NCBI RefSeq assembly: GCF_001854245.1
Contig: NZ_CP015381.1
Span: 2,515,001 to 2,579,000, forward strand
DNA length: 64,000 nucleotides
Source of the DNA: Desulfococcus multivorans
GTDB lineage: Bacteria; Desulfobacterota; Desulfobacteria; Desulfobacterales; Desulfococcaceae
Direction of reading: 5' to 3'
Made by a program: the position numbers and the translations under genes. The stretch's first letter is position 1, and each line of letters opens with the position of its first letter. The notes under the pieces were generated by a model that did no database searches, was not told the origin of the DNA, and worked only from the letters and a program-made list of their open reading frames with translations. This document shows, one piece after another, positions 1-10,801 of this stretch.

Positions 1-1069
1 CATGGGCGGGGATATCGGCGGGCGATCCGGCGCAGGCATCCTTGATGTGCCGGACCTGGTTCCGAAGATGATCGAGACCGTTCACGGCGGCCTGGACCGT
101 TTCGTCGCTGTACTCCATGGGATTCCGATAATGGGTCTGGAATGCGGCATACCGGTAGGCCAGAGGGTCGATGCCCCGGTCGATAAAGGTGTGCTGGAGG
201 GTCAGGAAATTGCCGGCGCTCTTGGCCATCTTCTTCCCGCCGGCAATGTTGAGGAACGCCCCGTGCACCCAGAACCGAAAAAACGGCTTTCCCGTGGCCG
301 CCTCCGACTGGGCGATTTCGTTGGTGTGGTGGACGTCGATGTGATCGGTGCCGCCGCAGTGAATGTCGAGGTGGTCCCCTAAAAATTTCATGCTCATGGC
401 TGAACACTCGATGTGCCATCCCGGAAACCCGACGCCCCACGGCGACGGCCATTCCATCTGCCGCTGCTCATCCCTGGGAGAGAATTTCCACAGGGCGAAA
501 TCGGTGGGATTTCGCTTTTCGGGGTTCCGCTCCACCCGTGCGCCTTCCTGGAGCGCCTCCAGGTTCTGGTGGGAAAGTTTGGTGTAATCCTTGAATCGCG
601 AGGTGTCGAAATAAATCCCGTCGCTGGTGGTATAGGTATATCCTTTGGCCGCCAGGGTCTCGATGAGGGCGATCTGTTCGGGGATCGTTTCCGTCGCCTT
701 GCACCAGATGTCCGGCGGCAGAAGATTGAGCCGCGCCATGTCTTCCTTGAACGCCCGGGTATACATCTCCGCGATGTCCCAGGCGCTCCGGCCTTCCCGT
801 GCGGCCCCTCTTTCCAGTTTGTCCTCCCCCATGTCCCGATCGCCGGTAAGATGTCCCACATCCGTGATGTTCATGACGTGCCGCACCGTAAAGCCGTTGA
901 ACCTGAGGGTTCGCTTGAGCACGTCCTCGAATATATAGGTCCGCAGATTGCCGATATGAGCATGATTGTAGACCGTCGGGCCACAGGTATACAGACCGAC
1001 GTAGTCGGGAAAGAGGGGTTGGAATTCTTCCTTCTTCCGCGTCAGCGTATTGTACAGATAGAGTTTCAT
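1..1069 (-). CDS. cysS: Cysteinyl-tRNA synthetase, N-terminal part (runs off left edge)
   Basis: Charges tRNA-Cys with cysteine in the cytoplasm. Translation from the ATG at 1069 gives [16 protein letters not shown], then the class I HIGH-type region [14 protein letters not shown] near residues 28-41. Further on are the Cys/His-rich zinc surroundings ([20 protein letters not shown]) and a KMSKS-type loop in [11 protein letters not shown]. About 356 codons are in the window and the C-terminus lies beyond base 1. Only 3 bp separate its start from the lgt stop, so lgt and cysS are probably co-transcribed. The motif order and spacing are those of a normal cysS. Confidence 0.96.
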   Translation of the reverse strand, partial: MKLYLYNTLTRKKEEFQPLFPDYVGLYTCGPTVYNHAHIGNLRTYIFEDVLKRTLRFNGFTVRHVMNITDVGHLTGDRDMGEDKLERGAAREGRSAWDIAEMYTRAFKEDMARLNLLPPDIWCKATETIPEQIALIETLAAKGYTYTTSDGIYFDTSRFKDYTKLSHQNLEALQEGARVERNPEKRNPTDFALWKFSPRDEQRQMEWPSPWGVGFPGWHIECSAMSMKFLGDHLDIHCGGTDHIDVHHTNEIAQSEAATGKPFFRFWVHGAFLNIAGGKKMAKSAGNFLTLQHTFIDRGIDPLAYRYAAFQTHYRNPMEYSDETVQAAVNGLDHLRNQVRHIKDACAGSPADIPAH

Positions 1070-1072
1070 AGA

Positions 1073-1936
1073 TTACCCCGAAAAATTTGATGCATTCTTG
1101 AACATGGAACGCCTGAACAGGTAAAATCCGATCCCGAAAAGCACCATCAGGCCGCAGAGGAGTTGGCCTGTTGAAAACCGGAACAGCACAAAGCCCAGAT
1201 GCGCGTCCGGTTCCCGGAAAAACTCGATGAAAAACCGAACCGTGCCGTAGCTGATCAGATAGAGGGCCAGCATGGCCCCCCGGGTTCGGACGCGCCGACG
1301 AAGGAACCACAGCAGCATGAAGCAGAAGATCCCTTCGAAAAACGCCTCGTAGAGCTGGGACGGATGACGGCGTTCGGGCGTCGGGGCCGATGGGAAATAC
1401 ATGCCGACGGGCAGCTCCGTTGCCCGGCCGTAAAGCTCGCCGTTGATGAAATTGCCGATGCGGCCGAAGGTGTATCCGAGGGGGACGGCCGGGGCGTAGA
1501 GGTCGGCGATCTCCGTAAAGGCGATCCGGTTTCGGCGTCCGTAGAGCATTGTCGCGGCGATCACGCCGATGAGCCCTCCATGGTAGGACATACCGGAGAT
1601 GCCGGTAAAACGGATCCCGCCCTCGAAGCTGAAGGGAAGGAAAATCTCGAGGGGGTGTTGCGCGTAATAGGGCAGATTGTAAAAGAACACATACCCGAGG
1701 CGCCCCCCCAGAATCACGCCGACAATCATGGCCGTGGTGAGAGACTCCACCTGGGCCTCGGTCAAGTTGAAGCCCTTCTCGTGCCGGATCCGATAGCGGA
1801 CCAGGAAATAGGTCAGGCCGAAGGCCACCAGATACATCATGCCGTAATATTGGAGCTTGAAGACCCCGATCTCGATCATGACGGGATCCAGCCGTTCGGG
1901 GATGTGCTGCCACCAGCGCCAGAATTCGTTTGTCAT
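1073..1936 (-). CDS. lgt: Prolipoprotein diacylglyceryl transferase
   Basis: Transfers diacylglycerol from phosphatidylglycerol to the lipobox cysteine of prolipoproteins, in the inner membrane. The 287-residue product has several hydrophobic segments and the Lgt signature GRIGNFINGELYG. The conserved HGGLIG segment lies upstream of it. I chose the ATG at 1936 (MTNEFWRWW); an upstream in-frame extension to 1999 is polar and unlike the family. It lies directly upstream of cysS with a 3-bp gap. Confidence 0.95.
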   Translation of the reverse strand: MTNEFWRWWQHIPERLDPVMIEIGVFKLQYYGMMYLVAFGLTYFLVRYRIRHEKGFNLTEAQVESLTTAMIVGVILGGRLGYVFFYNLPYYAQHPLEIFLPFSFEGGIRFTGISGMSYHGGLIGVIAATMLYGRRNRIAFTEIADLYAPAVPLGYTFGRIGNFINGELYGRATELPVGMYFPSAPTPERRHPSQLYEAFFEGIFCFMLLWFLRRRVRTRGAMLALYLISYGTVRFFIEFFREPDAHLGFVLFRFSTGQLLCGLMVLFGIGFYLFRRSMFKNASNFSG

Positions 1937-2178
1937 CGTCCTTGCCGTTCCATGACCCGACGGACGGCTCCGCCCGTCGCGGCCCTTAGGTTCATCCACG
2001 GTAAAATGACGTTACCATAAGCTCTTCACCCGTCTAAATCAAGGGGATTTTCCAGATGCCCCCTCCTCCGAGGGCAAGACCCGGACCCGATGCAACAGGG
2101 GTTTTCCAAAGGACCGTATCATGATAACAGATCTCGCAAAATTCAACAAAATCACGTCGAGCCCTGAGGAATCGTCCA

Positions 2179-3279
2179 ATGAAAACCCAGCACCATTTTT
2201 ACTTTTGCACCGCCGAGAGCATGACCCACGTCTCATCGGAAAGCGTTGCGCTGATCGTCACGTCGCCGCCCTACCCCATGGTCCGGATGTGGGACGAGAT
2301 GTTCGCCCGCGGCCGCACTGAAATAGCGGATGCCCTCGCAAACGATCGCGGCGCCGCGGCCTTCGAACTCATGCACCAGGCCCTCGATCCGATCTGGCGG
2401 GAATGCCTGCGCGTCCTCATGCCCGGCGGCATTGCGTGCATCAACATCGGGGACGCCGTCCGAACCGTAAACGGCGATTTCAGGCTGTACCCCAACCATG
2501 CCCGTGTCCTTCATCGCCTGTCGGCCCTGGGGCTTTCCCCCCTGCCGGCAATACTATGGCGAAAGGCGACCAACGCCCCCAACAAATTCATGGGATCGGG
2601 CATGATGCCGCCGGGGGCCTATGTGACCCTCGAGCACGAATATATCCTGATCTTCCGGAAAGGCGGGAAAAGGGATTTCAAGTCCCCAGAGCAAAAGCGG
2701 ATGCGACGGGAGAGCGCCTATTTCTGGGAGGAGCGGAACAACTGGTTTTCGGACGTCTGGACGGATCTCAGGGGAACCGTCCAGAAAATGACCGCCCCCA
2801 AAACCAGACACCGCAGCGGCGCCTTTCCCTTCGAGTTGCCCTACCGGTTGATTCACATGTTATCCGTAAAGGGGGATGTGGTGCTGGATCCGTTTCTGGG
2901 CACAGGCACCACGACGGCGGCGGCCATGGCGGCCGGCCGAAACAGCATCGGCTACGAACAGGATGCGGCGCTTCGCGACGCCATTCTGGATCGGATACGG
3001 GACATCGTCCCCTTCGCCAACAGCCGCATTCAGGAGCGGCTCCGTCGGCACCGCGTCTTTGTCCGGGAACGGGAAGCGGTCCAAAAGCCCCTCAAGCACC
3101 GGAATATCCATTACGAATTTCCCGTCGCGACACGCCAGGAGGTCGATCTTCTCATCAACCCCCTGGAAACCGGCCGGGTTCTGAACGACAACACCGCGAC
3201 GATCGCCTATGCCGACCATCCGGAGCCTCCCCCGGACCCTCCCAATGATCCGATTCAGATGGACCTTTTCGACGGTTGA
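2179..3279 (+). CDS. Site-specific DNA methyltransferase (beta-type, probably N4-cytosine)
   Basis: S-adenosylmethionine-dependent DNA base methyltransferase of 366 residues. The catalytic motif TSPPYPM is at residues 28-34, and the SAM-binding motif DPFLGTGTT follows at about 237-245. That order (motif IV before motif I) is the beta arrangement, and SPPY rather than NPPY or DPPY favours N4-cytosine. Start ATG 2179 has a GAGG about 9 bp upstream. No restriction endonuclease lies beside it: lgt is divergent on the left and a sufC-like gene follows after 112 bp. It is therefore an orphan methyltransferase in this window. The recognition site cannot be read from the sequence. Confidence 0.9.
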   Translation: MKTQHHFYFCTAESMTHVSSESVALIVTSPPYPMVRMWDEMFARGRTEIADALANDRGAAAFELMHQALDPIWRECLRVLMPGGIACINIGDAVRTVNGDFRLYPNHARVLHRLSALGLSPLPAILWRKATNAPNKFMGSGMMPPGAYVTLEHEYILIFRKGGKRDFKSPEQKRMRRESAYFWEERNNWFSDVWTDLRGTVQKMTAPKTRHRSGAFPFELPYRLIHMLSVKGDVVLDPFLGTGTTTAAAMAAGRNSIGYEQDAALRDAILDRIRDIVPFANSRIQERLRRHRVFVREREAVQKPLKHRNIHYEFPVATRQEVDLLINPLETGRVLNDNTATIAYADHPEPPPDPPNDPIQMDLFDG

Positions 3280-3323
3280 CAGCTCGATTTTCGGAAAAAC
3301 AGCCGGAAAGGCCTCGACACAGC

Positions 3324-3352
3324 TTGACAATCAGCCCGATAGATACCAATAT
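3324..3352 (+). promoter_or_regulatory. Possible sigma70-type promoter for the sufC/sufB-like operon
   Basis: TTGACA at 3324-3329 is a perfect -35 hexamer, followed after 17 bp by CAATAT, a weak -10. It lies 40-70 bp upstream of the sufC-like ATG at 3392, between it and the methyltransferase stop. No clear IscR-type palindrome was seen. Confidence 0.35.
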
Positions 3353-3391
3353 TAGACGAAATTTTTACGTATATTCCAACCGAGGACTGTC

Positions 3392-4156
3392 ATGATTGAA
3401 CTCAAAAACGTTCGGTTCTCCGTTCCGGCGGATACATCGATCGCCGGCGGAGGCGCCTCCAAGACCATCATCAACGATGTGAGCTTCAGGTTTGAACGCG
3501 GCAAATTTTACGGCATCACCGGTCCCAACGGCGGCGGGAAGACCACGCTGTCCAAGCTCATCATGGGGATTAATCCCGTCACCTCGGGATCGATCCTCCT
3601 GAACGGAGAGGACATCACCGCTCTTTCCATCACCGATCGGGCCAAAGCCGGCATCGCCTATGGATTTCAGCATTCCGCCCGGTTCAAGGGCACGACCTTC
3701 CGGGACCTCCTGGCCATCGCCGCCGGCACCGAAGACGAGACCGCTCTGGCCAGAATTATCGCCAGGGTCGGCATCTGTTCCCTCGATTTTCTCGACAAGC
3801 CTGTAGACGCCAAGCTTTCGGGCGGAGAGATCAAAAAGATCGAACTGGCCACCATCATCGCACGAAACCCGAAGGTGGCCATCTACGACGAACCGGATAC
3901 GGGCATCGACCTGTGGACCATAGGCCCCATGGTGGAGGTTCTCAAACGGGAACAGACCGAAAAAGGCACCACGACCATCGTCGTCAGCCACAATCGTGCG
4001 TTTCTGGAAGCAGCCGACGAGATCCTCATGATCCGAGGCGGCCGGCTCGCCTACACCGGTGACCTGGCCGGGGCGCGCCCCATACTGGAGGACCTGAGCG
4101 TTTGCAGTTTTGGTGATGTCTGCGAAGGAGAGAACGATGTTAGATGCTTTAGATAA
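3392..4156 (+). CDS. SufC-like ABC ATPase of a two-gene Fe-S assembly system
   Basis: Cytosolic ABC-type ATPase that would power Fe-S cluster assembly on its SufB/D-like partner. The 254-residue product has Walker A GPNGGGKTT near residues 47-55, the SufC-type signature LSGGEIKK and Walker B VAIYDEPDTGIDL. Both the signature and the Walker B context are characteristic of SufC rather than of importers, and no permease gene is nearby. Its 3' end overlaps the sufB-like gene by 20 bp, implying translational coupling. No sufD, sufS, sufE or sufU follows. The name smsC (minimal SUF) may apply; I keep the symbol blank. Confidence 0.88.
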   Translation: MIELKNVRFSVPADTSIAGGGASKTIINDVSFRFERGKFYGITGPNGGGKTTLSKLIMGINPVTSGSILLNGEDITALSITDRAKAGIAYGFQHSARFKGTTFRDLLAIAAGTEDETALARIIARVGICSLDFLDKPVDAKLSGGEIKKIELATIIARNPKVAIYDEPDTGIDLWTIGPMVEVLKREQTEKGTTTIVVSHNRAFLEAADEILMIRGGRLAYTGDLAGARPILEDLSVCSFGDVCEGENDVRCFR

Positions 4157-5057
4157 GGAATTACTGAAAGCGGTCGCGGACCTGGAGCGCATCCCCAAGG
4201 GCGCCTACAATATCCGTAAAAACGGAAAGCTGTTGGGCCGGGAGGTGTCGGCAAACATCGACATCGAGAGCAATGCCGACGGGACGGGCATCGTGATCAC
4301 CGTCAAACCGGGGACGAAAAACGAGTCGGTGCACATTCCGGTCATCCTGAGCCAGGCCGGCCTCCACGACGTCGTCTATAACACCTTCGTCGTGGGCGAA
4401 GACGCCGACGTCACCATCATCGCGGGGTGCGGCATCCACTGCGGCGGGTCCGCGCCTGAAGGGCACGAGGGCATCCACGAATTCAGAATCGGCCGAAACG
4501 CCCGTCTGAAATACGTGGAAAAACATGTCGCCTTAGGTCCCGGCAAGGGGAAGCGAACCCTCAACCCGACCACGAAGGTCTTTCTCGATGAGGGGGCCTA
4601 TGCCGAGATGGCGCTCTCGCAACTGGGCGGCGTGGACGAGGCCCGTCGGCTCAACACGGCCGAGCTGGGACCGGGCAGCGCCATTCAGATCACCGAAAGG
4701 GTCATGACCGACGGCGACCAGCGGGCCGAATCCAGAAATGAATTGTTGCTCCTGGGGACCGACAGCAAAGCCAATATCGTGTCCCGATCGGTGGTTAAAG
4801 GAAACTCCAAACAGGATTTTTACGTGAATCTGGAGGCTCGGGCGAAATGCTACGGCCATATCGAATGCGACGCCATCATCATGGACAACGGCATCAGCGA
4901 AACGGTGCCCGCCCTGAAGGCGCTTCATCCGGACGCGGAACTTACCCACGAGGCCTCCATCGGCAAGATCGCCAATGACCAACTCATGAAACTCATGAGT
5001 CTGGGACTGACCTATGACGAATCGGTCAACCGCATCATCCAGGGCTTTTTGAAGTGA
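4137..5057 (+). CDS. SufB/SufD-family Fe-S scaffold protein
   Basis: Beta-helical SufBD-family scaffold, here a single 306-residue protein, shorter than canonical SufB. It carries the conserved C-terminal SufBD region with ETVPALKALHPDAELTHEAS and IGKIANDQLMKLMSLGL, which matches the family's cluster-site and ALHPDAxLxHEA segment. Cys-containing GCGIHCGGSAP near residue 100 may also bind metal. I chose ATG 4137, preceded by AAGGAG at 4125-4130. An in-frame start at 4110 lies deeper inside sufC and lacks this ribosome site. Together with the preceding ATPase it forms a complete two-gene unit. Confidence 0.86.
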   Translation: MLDALDKELLKAVADLERIPKGAYNIRKNGKLLGREVSANIDIESNADGTGIVITVKPGTKNESVHIPVILSQAGLHDVVYNTFVVGEDADVTIIAGCGIHCGGSAPEGHEGIHEFRIGRNARLKYVEKHVALGPGKGKRTLNPTTKVFLDEGAYAEMALSQLGGVDEARRLNTAELGPGSAIQITERVMTDGDQRAESRNELLLLGTDSKANIVSRSVVKGNSKQDFYVNLEARAKCYGHIECDAIIMDNGISETVPALKALHPDAELTHEASIGKIANDQLMKLMSLGLTYDESVNRIIQGFLK

Positions 5058-5123
5058 CATCAGGACGCGGGGGCCGTCGCATGCCGGCGGCACCCCCGCT
5101 TTCCGTCGGAAAATATCGAGCCC

Positions 5124-5453
5124 TCACCTCTCCTGAAACAGGCAGTCCACGCCGTCCAACCCCATATGAATCAGAAGACCGATGCCGATCCATCGGAGAA
5201 CCCGGGCATCCGGAACAAAAGACAGAAGCGCGTAGACACCGACGGCAAGAACCGTGTGAAGCGGATGAAATCCGATACTGCAACGGTTGGGGTCGAAAAC
5301 AGGATCGGCCGCCAGATGATCCAGGTCCACCACCATTACCGCCGTCATGACGGCCCAGGATTTCCAGAAGTCTTTCCGCCAGGCCAGACGGGCCGCAAGG
5401 GCGGGAGCCGCCACATGAAGGAAGAGGTGCAGCCCCGTCCGCCATCCCATCAC
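5124..5453 (-). CDS. DUF6122-like small membrane protein
   Basis: Small integral membrane protein of 109 residues with several hydrophobic segments. The central motif VDLDHLAADPVFDPNRCSIGFHPLH matches, from memory, the DUF6122 family, in which Asp/His clusters and DPNRCS.xFHPLH are conserved; compare VDLDHLAADP and DPNRCSIGFHPLH here. Function unknown. It is convergent with the sufB-like gene, 66 bp away, and is followed upstream by the cupin gene on the same strand. Confidence 0.75.
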   Translation of the reverse strand: MMGWRTGLHLFLHVAAPALAARLAWRKDFWKSWAVMTAVMVVDLDHLAADPVFDPNRCSIGFHPLHTVLAVGVYALLSFVPDARVLRWIGIGLLIHMGLDGVDCLFQER

Positions 5454-5480
5454 ATCATCCTCATCGAAAGTTGTTCTCGT

Positions 5481-5798
5481 TTAAAAATGGACGGCCAGCC
5501 ACAGGGTATCGGTTGCCGGCTCGGTCCAAACCACGCGGTGCCGGGTGTGCGCCGGGATGACGAGGTAATCGCCTGGTTCCAGGCGCAAGACATCCGGCTT
5601 TCCGGCAAAGGCCAGTTCGGCACGTCCCCGAACCAGCAGAACGAATTCATCCTTGTCCTGGTCGTACCAGAAATCTTCCGGCGATGCATGCCCCCGGGAG
5701 ACAATCCGCTCGATGCGAACATTCTCCGACGCTGCGAGGATCTCCATCAACTCCTCGGGCAGATCGGCAGGAATCCCTGAGAACAGGTTTCTTTTCAC
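5481..5798 (-). CDS. Small single-domain cupin protein
   Basis: Single-domain beta-barrel cupin of about 105 residues. Visible elements are an early RIVSRGHASPEDFWYDQ, then the strand pair around FVLLVRGRAELAF, then LEPGDYLVIPAHTRHRV, which is the second cupin motif with its metal-binding His. The GTG start at 5798 gives VKRNLFSGIPADLPEEL, the usual start of this subfamily; the frame is open to an alternative start at 5855. Substrate unknown. It may be co-transcribed with the DUF6122 gene, 27 bp downstream. Confidence 0.78.
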   Translation of the reverse strand: MKRNLFSGIPADLPEELMEILAASENVRIERIVSRGHASPEDFWYDQDKDEFVLLVRGRAELAFAGKPDVLRLEPGDYLVIPAHTRHRVVWTEPATDTLWLAVHF

Positions 5799-5859
5799 GT
5801 CGAGTTTTTCCCTCTGCTTTTCTTTCACTGCAGACCCCAAATCCCAAATCGACACCGAT

Positions 5860-6142
5860 AAACAAATTTTGTCAACGCATCACATTTTTTGGGTCATTAT
5901 TTCTCAATCGTATCCATCCGGCATTCGCGCCCTGGCCGGCGCTATCAGCATCGATAGCTGTTTTGCATGTTAAAACAGCGCAATCATGCATCCAAATTGC
6001 TTTCCCCCTCCTCTGATCCAGATTCCATAAAACCGGCATCAATCTTGCTTTCATTTGGATCAGATTCGGAAAAATCGATGTTCGACAATATCTTAGATTG
6101 CCCGGAAAGCCCGGCACCCATTCAAAGGTCATCTGAATTCAA
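5860..6142. other. Intergenic stretch without a recognisable gene
   Basis: About 280 bp, AT-richer than its flanks. I see no coding pattern, RNA gene or clear repeat. It probably holds the promoter of the cupin/DUF6122 pair. Confidence 0.5.
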
Positions 6143-6307
6143 ATGCGGTATATCATCATCCTGATCACCATTTCGTTCATGACGTTTCTCGCACTGGAAC
6201 TCATTTCAGGGCCGCCCGAAGTCCTTGTCGAAAAACCGGCCCTGGTAAACCAAGCACCGCCCAGCATCACCGTGGGAAATGATATCACAGGAAATGATAT
6301 CAAATGA
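6143..6307 (+). CDS. Possible 54-residue small membrane or secreted peptide
   Basis: Short open frame starting MRYIIILITISFMTFLALEL, a hydrophobic stretch that would serve as a membrane anchor or signal sequence, followed by a proline-rich polar tail ending NDITGNDIK. No good ribosome-binding site is visible. The 3' end contains three copies of an AATGATATC-type repeat (6284-6310), which could be coincidental. I do not recognise a family, so treat it as a candidate only. Confidence 0.3.
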   Translation: MRYIIILITISFMTFLALELISGPPEVLVEKPALVNQAPPSITVGNDITGNDIK

Positions 6308-6401
6308 TATCGATACGCTCCCAAATGAAACAGGGAGAACCGAGTAGCCGATAACAGGCTGTGACACTCAAGGTTTGTGGCTTGGGAGCCGCACCAACAA
6401 C

Positions 6402-6434
6402 AAAGGCCGAACCTGTTTCCAGATTCGGCCTTTC
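6402..6434 (-). terminator. Rho-independent terminator downstream of tRNA-Pro
   Basis: Perfect 10-bp arms AAAGGCCGAA / TTCGGCCTTT around a 12-base loop. Read on the minus strand it is followed by a T-rich tail (TTTGTTGTT). It lies 11 bp past the 3' end of tRNA-Pro. Confidence 0.7.
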
Positions 6435-6444
6435 TGCTTCTAGA

Positions 6445-6521
6445 TGGTCGGGAAGACTGGATTTGAACCAGCGACCCCAGCGTCCCGAACGCTGTGCTCT
6501 ACCAGGCTGAGCCACTTCCCG
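6445..6521 (-). tRNA. tRNA-Pro (anticodon CGG)
   Basis: A 77-nt cloverleaf with acceptor stem CGGGAAG/CTTCCCG, discriminator A and an encoded CCA. The anticodon arm CAGCG-TTCGGGA-CGCTG gives anticodon CGG. The T arm contains GGTTCAAATCC. Transcribed on the minus strand with a terminator just beyond. Confidence 0.95.
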
Positions 6522-6662
6522 ACAAGGCTTACTCTTCTAAGGGATACAGCCTGAATTGTCAACCTAAAATTGCGTCCGACAGCAAAAAAATCCCTGCTCC
6601 ACCATTGCCGCCGATGAAAAGTTGAGGCGGAGCTTCCGAAGTGTTTCTCCAGAGCCGTGGAC

Positions 6663-8512
<1,850 letters not shown>

Positions 8513-8614
8513 ATGATTATAAAACCAATTCTATCCAGTTTCAAAAAATTTGAAGAAATCGTTGACAGGATCGTCATAATAGCCTATTAAGCCTTCACAA
8601 TTCAACGATGTTCT

Positions 8615-8691
8615 GCGCCCGTAGCTCAGTTGGATAGAGTGCCGGACTACGAATCCGTAGGTCGCAAGTTCGAATCTTGCCGGGCGCGCCA
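8615..8691 (+). tRNA. tRNA-Arg (anticodon ACG), attachment site of the genomic island
   Basis: A 77-nt cloverleaf with acceptor GCGCCCG/CGGGCGC, discriminator G and encoded CCA. The anticodon loop CTACGAA gives anticodon ACG. Its 3' 48 bases, from the anticodon stem to CCA, are repeated exactly at 30152-30199, so the gene served as attB and remained intact after integration. Confidence 0.96.
8644..8691 (+). repeat. Left attachment-site repeat of the genomic island
   Basis: Perfect 48-bp direct repeat with 30152-30199, equal to the 3' part of tRNA-Arg. The base before it differs between copies (C8643 versus G30151) and the base after it also differs (G8692 versus T30200), which fixes the limits of the identity block. 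Confidence 0.93.
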
Positions 8692-8700
8692 GAAAATTCA

Positions 8701-8735
8701 AGGGTTTAGCTGAATGTGGCTAAACCCTTTTTTTA
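8701..8735 (+). terminator. Rho-independent terminator after tRNA-Arg (island copy)
   Basis: Stem GGGTTTAGC / GCTAAACCC with an 8-base loop, followed by seven T. It ends transcription of tRNA-Arg. A near-identical hairpin, with its central part read in the opposite sense, follows the right attachment repeat at 30209-30243. Confidence 0.85.
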
Positions 8736-8789
8736 TTTTTGTGCTGTTTTGTCCCGGTATTGTCCCGGAGTTTTAAGTCGCCATGGATA

Positions 8790-8990
8790 TTGTGGTGGTT
8801 CTGATACCCAACACCCTCGTCGCTGTATTTGTAGGTGTATTTGATATATTGAGGGCAGCACCATCAATCAGGCGCTGACGCCCAGTCGTCCGTTGTCCGG
8901 ACAATATGTGGCGCCGAAAAGATCTTCGAACCGTTGCCAGCCAATCTCGTCCACAAACGGGACCAGTTCCCCGCTCGATAATTCGTTCCC
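8790..8990 (-). pseudogene. Remnant of an IS5-type (DUF772) transposase N-terminus
   Basis: Minus-strand translation from about 8988 reads ELVPFVDEIGWQRFEDLF and then YCPDNGRLGVSA before a stop. After a frameshift the frame continues YIKYTYKYSDEGV. Both pieces match the N-terminal domain of InsH/DUF772 transposases, in which PDNGRPG and LKYTYxLSDE occur in this order. No catalytic domain remains. It lies at the left edge of the island, just past the Sel1 stop. Confidence 0.65.
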
Positions 8991-8992
8991 AA

Positions 8993-10627
8993 TCATTTAT
9001 TCATTTTCTCCCAAAGAATAGCAGCTTTCTTCTGACCTTGTTCGATCTGAGAAGGCGTCATCTCAGAAACAATAATTGGAAGATAATTATTTGCTTTTTC
9101 ATTCCCTTCAGCAGAAGATATTGACCACCAAACATAAGCTTCTATGTAATTTTTAGGGACACCTTGGCCAATAGCATATGCCGCCCCTAAATATAGCTGA
9201 GCGTCGGCATGACCTTGTTCAGCTGCTTTACGGAACCACTTGATGGCCTCGGTGTGATTTTGAGGGACGCCTTTCCCATTAGTATATATAGCCCCGAGGT
9301 TATACTGAGACGCAGCATGCCCTTGTTCAGCTGCTTTGTGGTGCCACTTTATGGCTTCGGTGAAGTCTTTAAGGACACCTTCCCCACGTGCATATCCGTT
9401 CCCCAAATTGTTTTGAGCGTCAGCATGACCTTGTTCAGCTGCTTTACGGTACCATTTCATGGCCTCGGTATGGTTTTGAGGGACGCCTTCCCCACGTGCA
9501 TATCCGCGCCCTAAATTATACTGAGCGCTTGCATGTCCTTGATCAGCCGCTTTACGGTACCATTTCATAGCTTCAACAACATTTTTATGGTCGTCTTCGC
9601 GAAAATGATACATTTGTCCCAGTAAAAACTGCGGAATGGCATGTCCTTGTTCAGCGGCTTTGCGATACCATTTCATAGCTTCAGAATAATTTTCAGGGAT
9701 ACCTTCGCCCAAAGAATACATTGTCCCTAACATAACCTGGGCATAGGCATTCCCTTGATTGGCGGCCTTCTGGAACCAGTTCATGGCCTCGGTGTAGTTT
9801 TGAGAGACGCCCTGGCCTTTATAGTGTAACATCCCCAAACTATTCTGAGCGTCATCATCCCCTTGTTCAGCGGCTTTGCGGTACCATTTTGCGGCTTGGG
9901 CATAGTTTTGAGTGACGCCTTTACCCAAAGAATACATTTTTCCTAAAACAAACTGAGCCTCGGCATGTCCTTGTTCAGCGGCTTTTTGACACCACTTTTG
10001 GGCTTCCATATGATTTCGATCAGTACCTTTGCCATCAAAATATAAACTCCCTAGACCAAACTGAGCATCGGCATATCCTTGATCAGCGGCTTTGCGGTAC
10101 CATTTCATAGCTTCAGAATCATTTTCAGGGACGCCTTGACCCAAAGAATATATTACCCCTACCATATACTGCGCCTCGGCATGTCCTTGTTCAGCGGCTT
10201 TGCGATACCATTTCATCGCTTCGAGATAATCCTGGGTCACACCTTGTCCATTATAATAAATGAACCCTAAACCAGATTGGGCGTCGGCATATCCTTGTTC
10301 AGCAGCTTTATTGCACCATTTTAGAGCTTCTGCCCCATTTTCAGGAACACCTTCGCCATTAGAATACATTACTCCTAACATAAACTGAGCCTTGGCATGT
10401 CCTTGAGTAGCTGCTTTGCGATACCATTTTATGGATTCGGTATAATTTTGAGGGACGGCTTCGCCACTATAGTATACAAACCCTAAATTGAACTGTGCTT
10501 CAGCATCCCCCTGCTCAGCCAATTTTCTAATTTCTTCAATATTTGTTAGCTCTTCGGAAAATACTTTTTCACTTAAAGCTGAAAACCCAATCGCCACCAA
10601 AACGATGATAAAAGCACTTTTTATCAT
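8993..10627 (-). CDS. Secreted Sel1-like repeat protein (13 repeats)
   Basis: Tetratricopeptide-like Sel1 solenoid, normally a protein-interaction scaffold. From ATG 10627 the 544-residue product begins MIKSAFIIVLVAIGFSA, a plausible signal peptide, followed by 13 consecutive repeats of exactly 36 residues with consensus AEQGHADAQ-LG-MY-GEGV and EAMKWYRKA. A short tail ends with AAILWEKMNK. An upstream in-frame extension to 10801 lacks signal-peptide character. AT-rich and alone at the left end of the island. Likely periplasmic; partner unknown. Confidence 0.9.
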   Translation of the reverse strand: MIKSAFIIVLVAIGFSALSEKVFSEELTNIEEIRKLAEQGDAEAQFNLGFVYYSGEAVPQNYTESIKWYRKAATQGHAKAQFMLGVMYSNGEGVPENGAEALKWCNKAAEQGYADAQSGLGFIYYNGQGVTQDYLEAMKWYRKAAEQGHAEAQYMVGVIYSLGQGVPENDSEAMKWYRKAADQGYADAQFGLGSLYFDGKGTDRNHMEAQKWCQKAAEQGHAEAQFVLGKMYSLGKGVTQNYAQAAKWYRKAAEQGDDDAQNSLGMLHYKGQGVSQNYTEAMNWFQKAANQGNAYAQVMLGTMYSLGEGIPENYSEAMKWYRKAAEQGHAIPQFLLGQMYHFREDDHKNVVEAMKWYRKAADQGHASAQYNLGRGYARGEGVPQNHTEAMKWYRKAAEQGHADAQNNLGNGYARGEGVLKDFTEAIKWHHKAAEQGHAASQYNLGAIYTNGKGVPQNHTEAIKWFRKAAEQGHADAQLYLGAAYAIGQGVPKNYIEAYVWWSISSAEGNEKANNYLPIIVSEMTPSQIEQGQKKAAILWEKMNK

Positions 10628-10801
10628 TATTGTGCCCCCGTTTGTATCAATAGCTATATGGAAAAAGCGGTCTATTTTATTTTGTTTTCTTTTCTTTACA
10701 CCAAGCACCTCTAAAAAGACCCTATCTGATCTATGCTTTCTGATATTAAACCGGCAATTAAAAAACGAAATTATAGTCGTATAGCAATTGTCGTACGGCA
10801 C

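Noticed and set aside
468-1913. Long minus-strand frame of 481 codons across cysS and lgt
   Set aside because: It is out of frame with two clearly recognisable genes on the same strand and has an Arg/Pro-rich composition typical of high-GC shadows.
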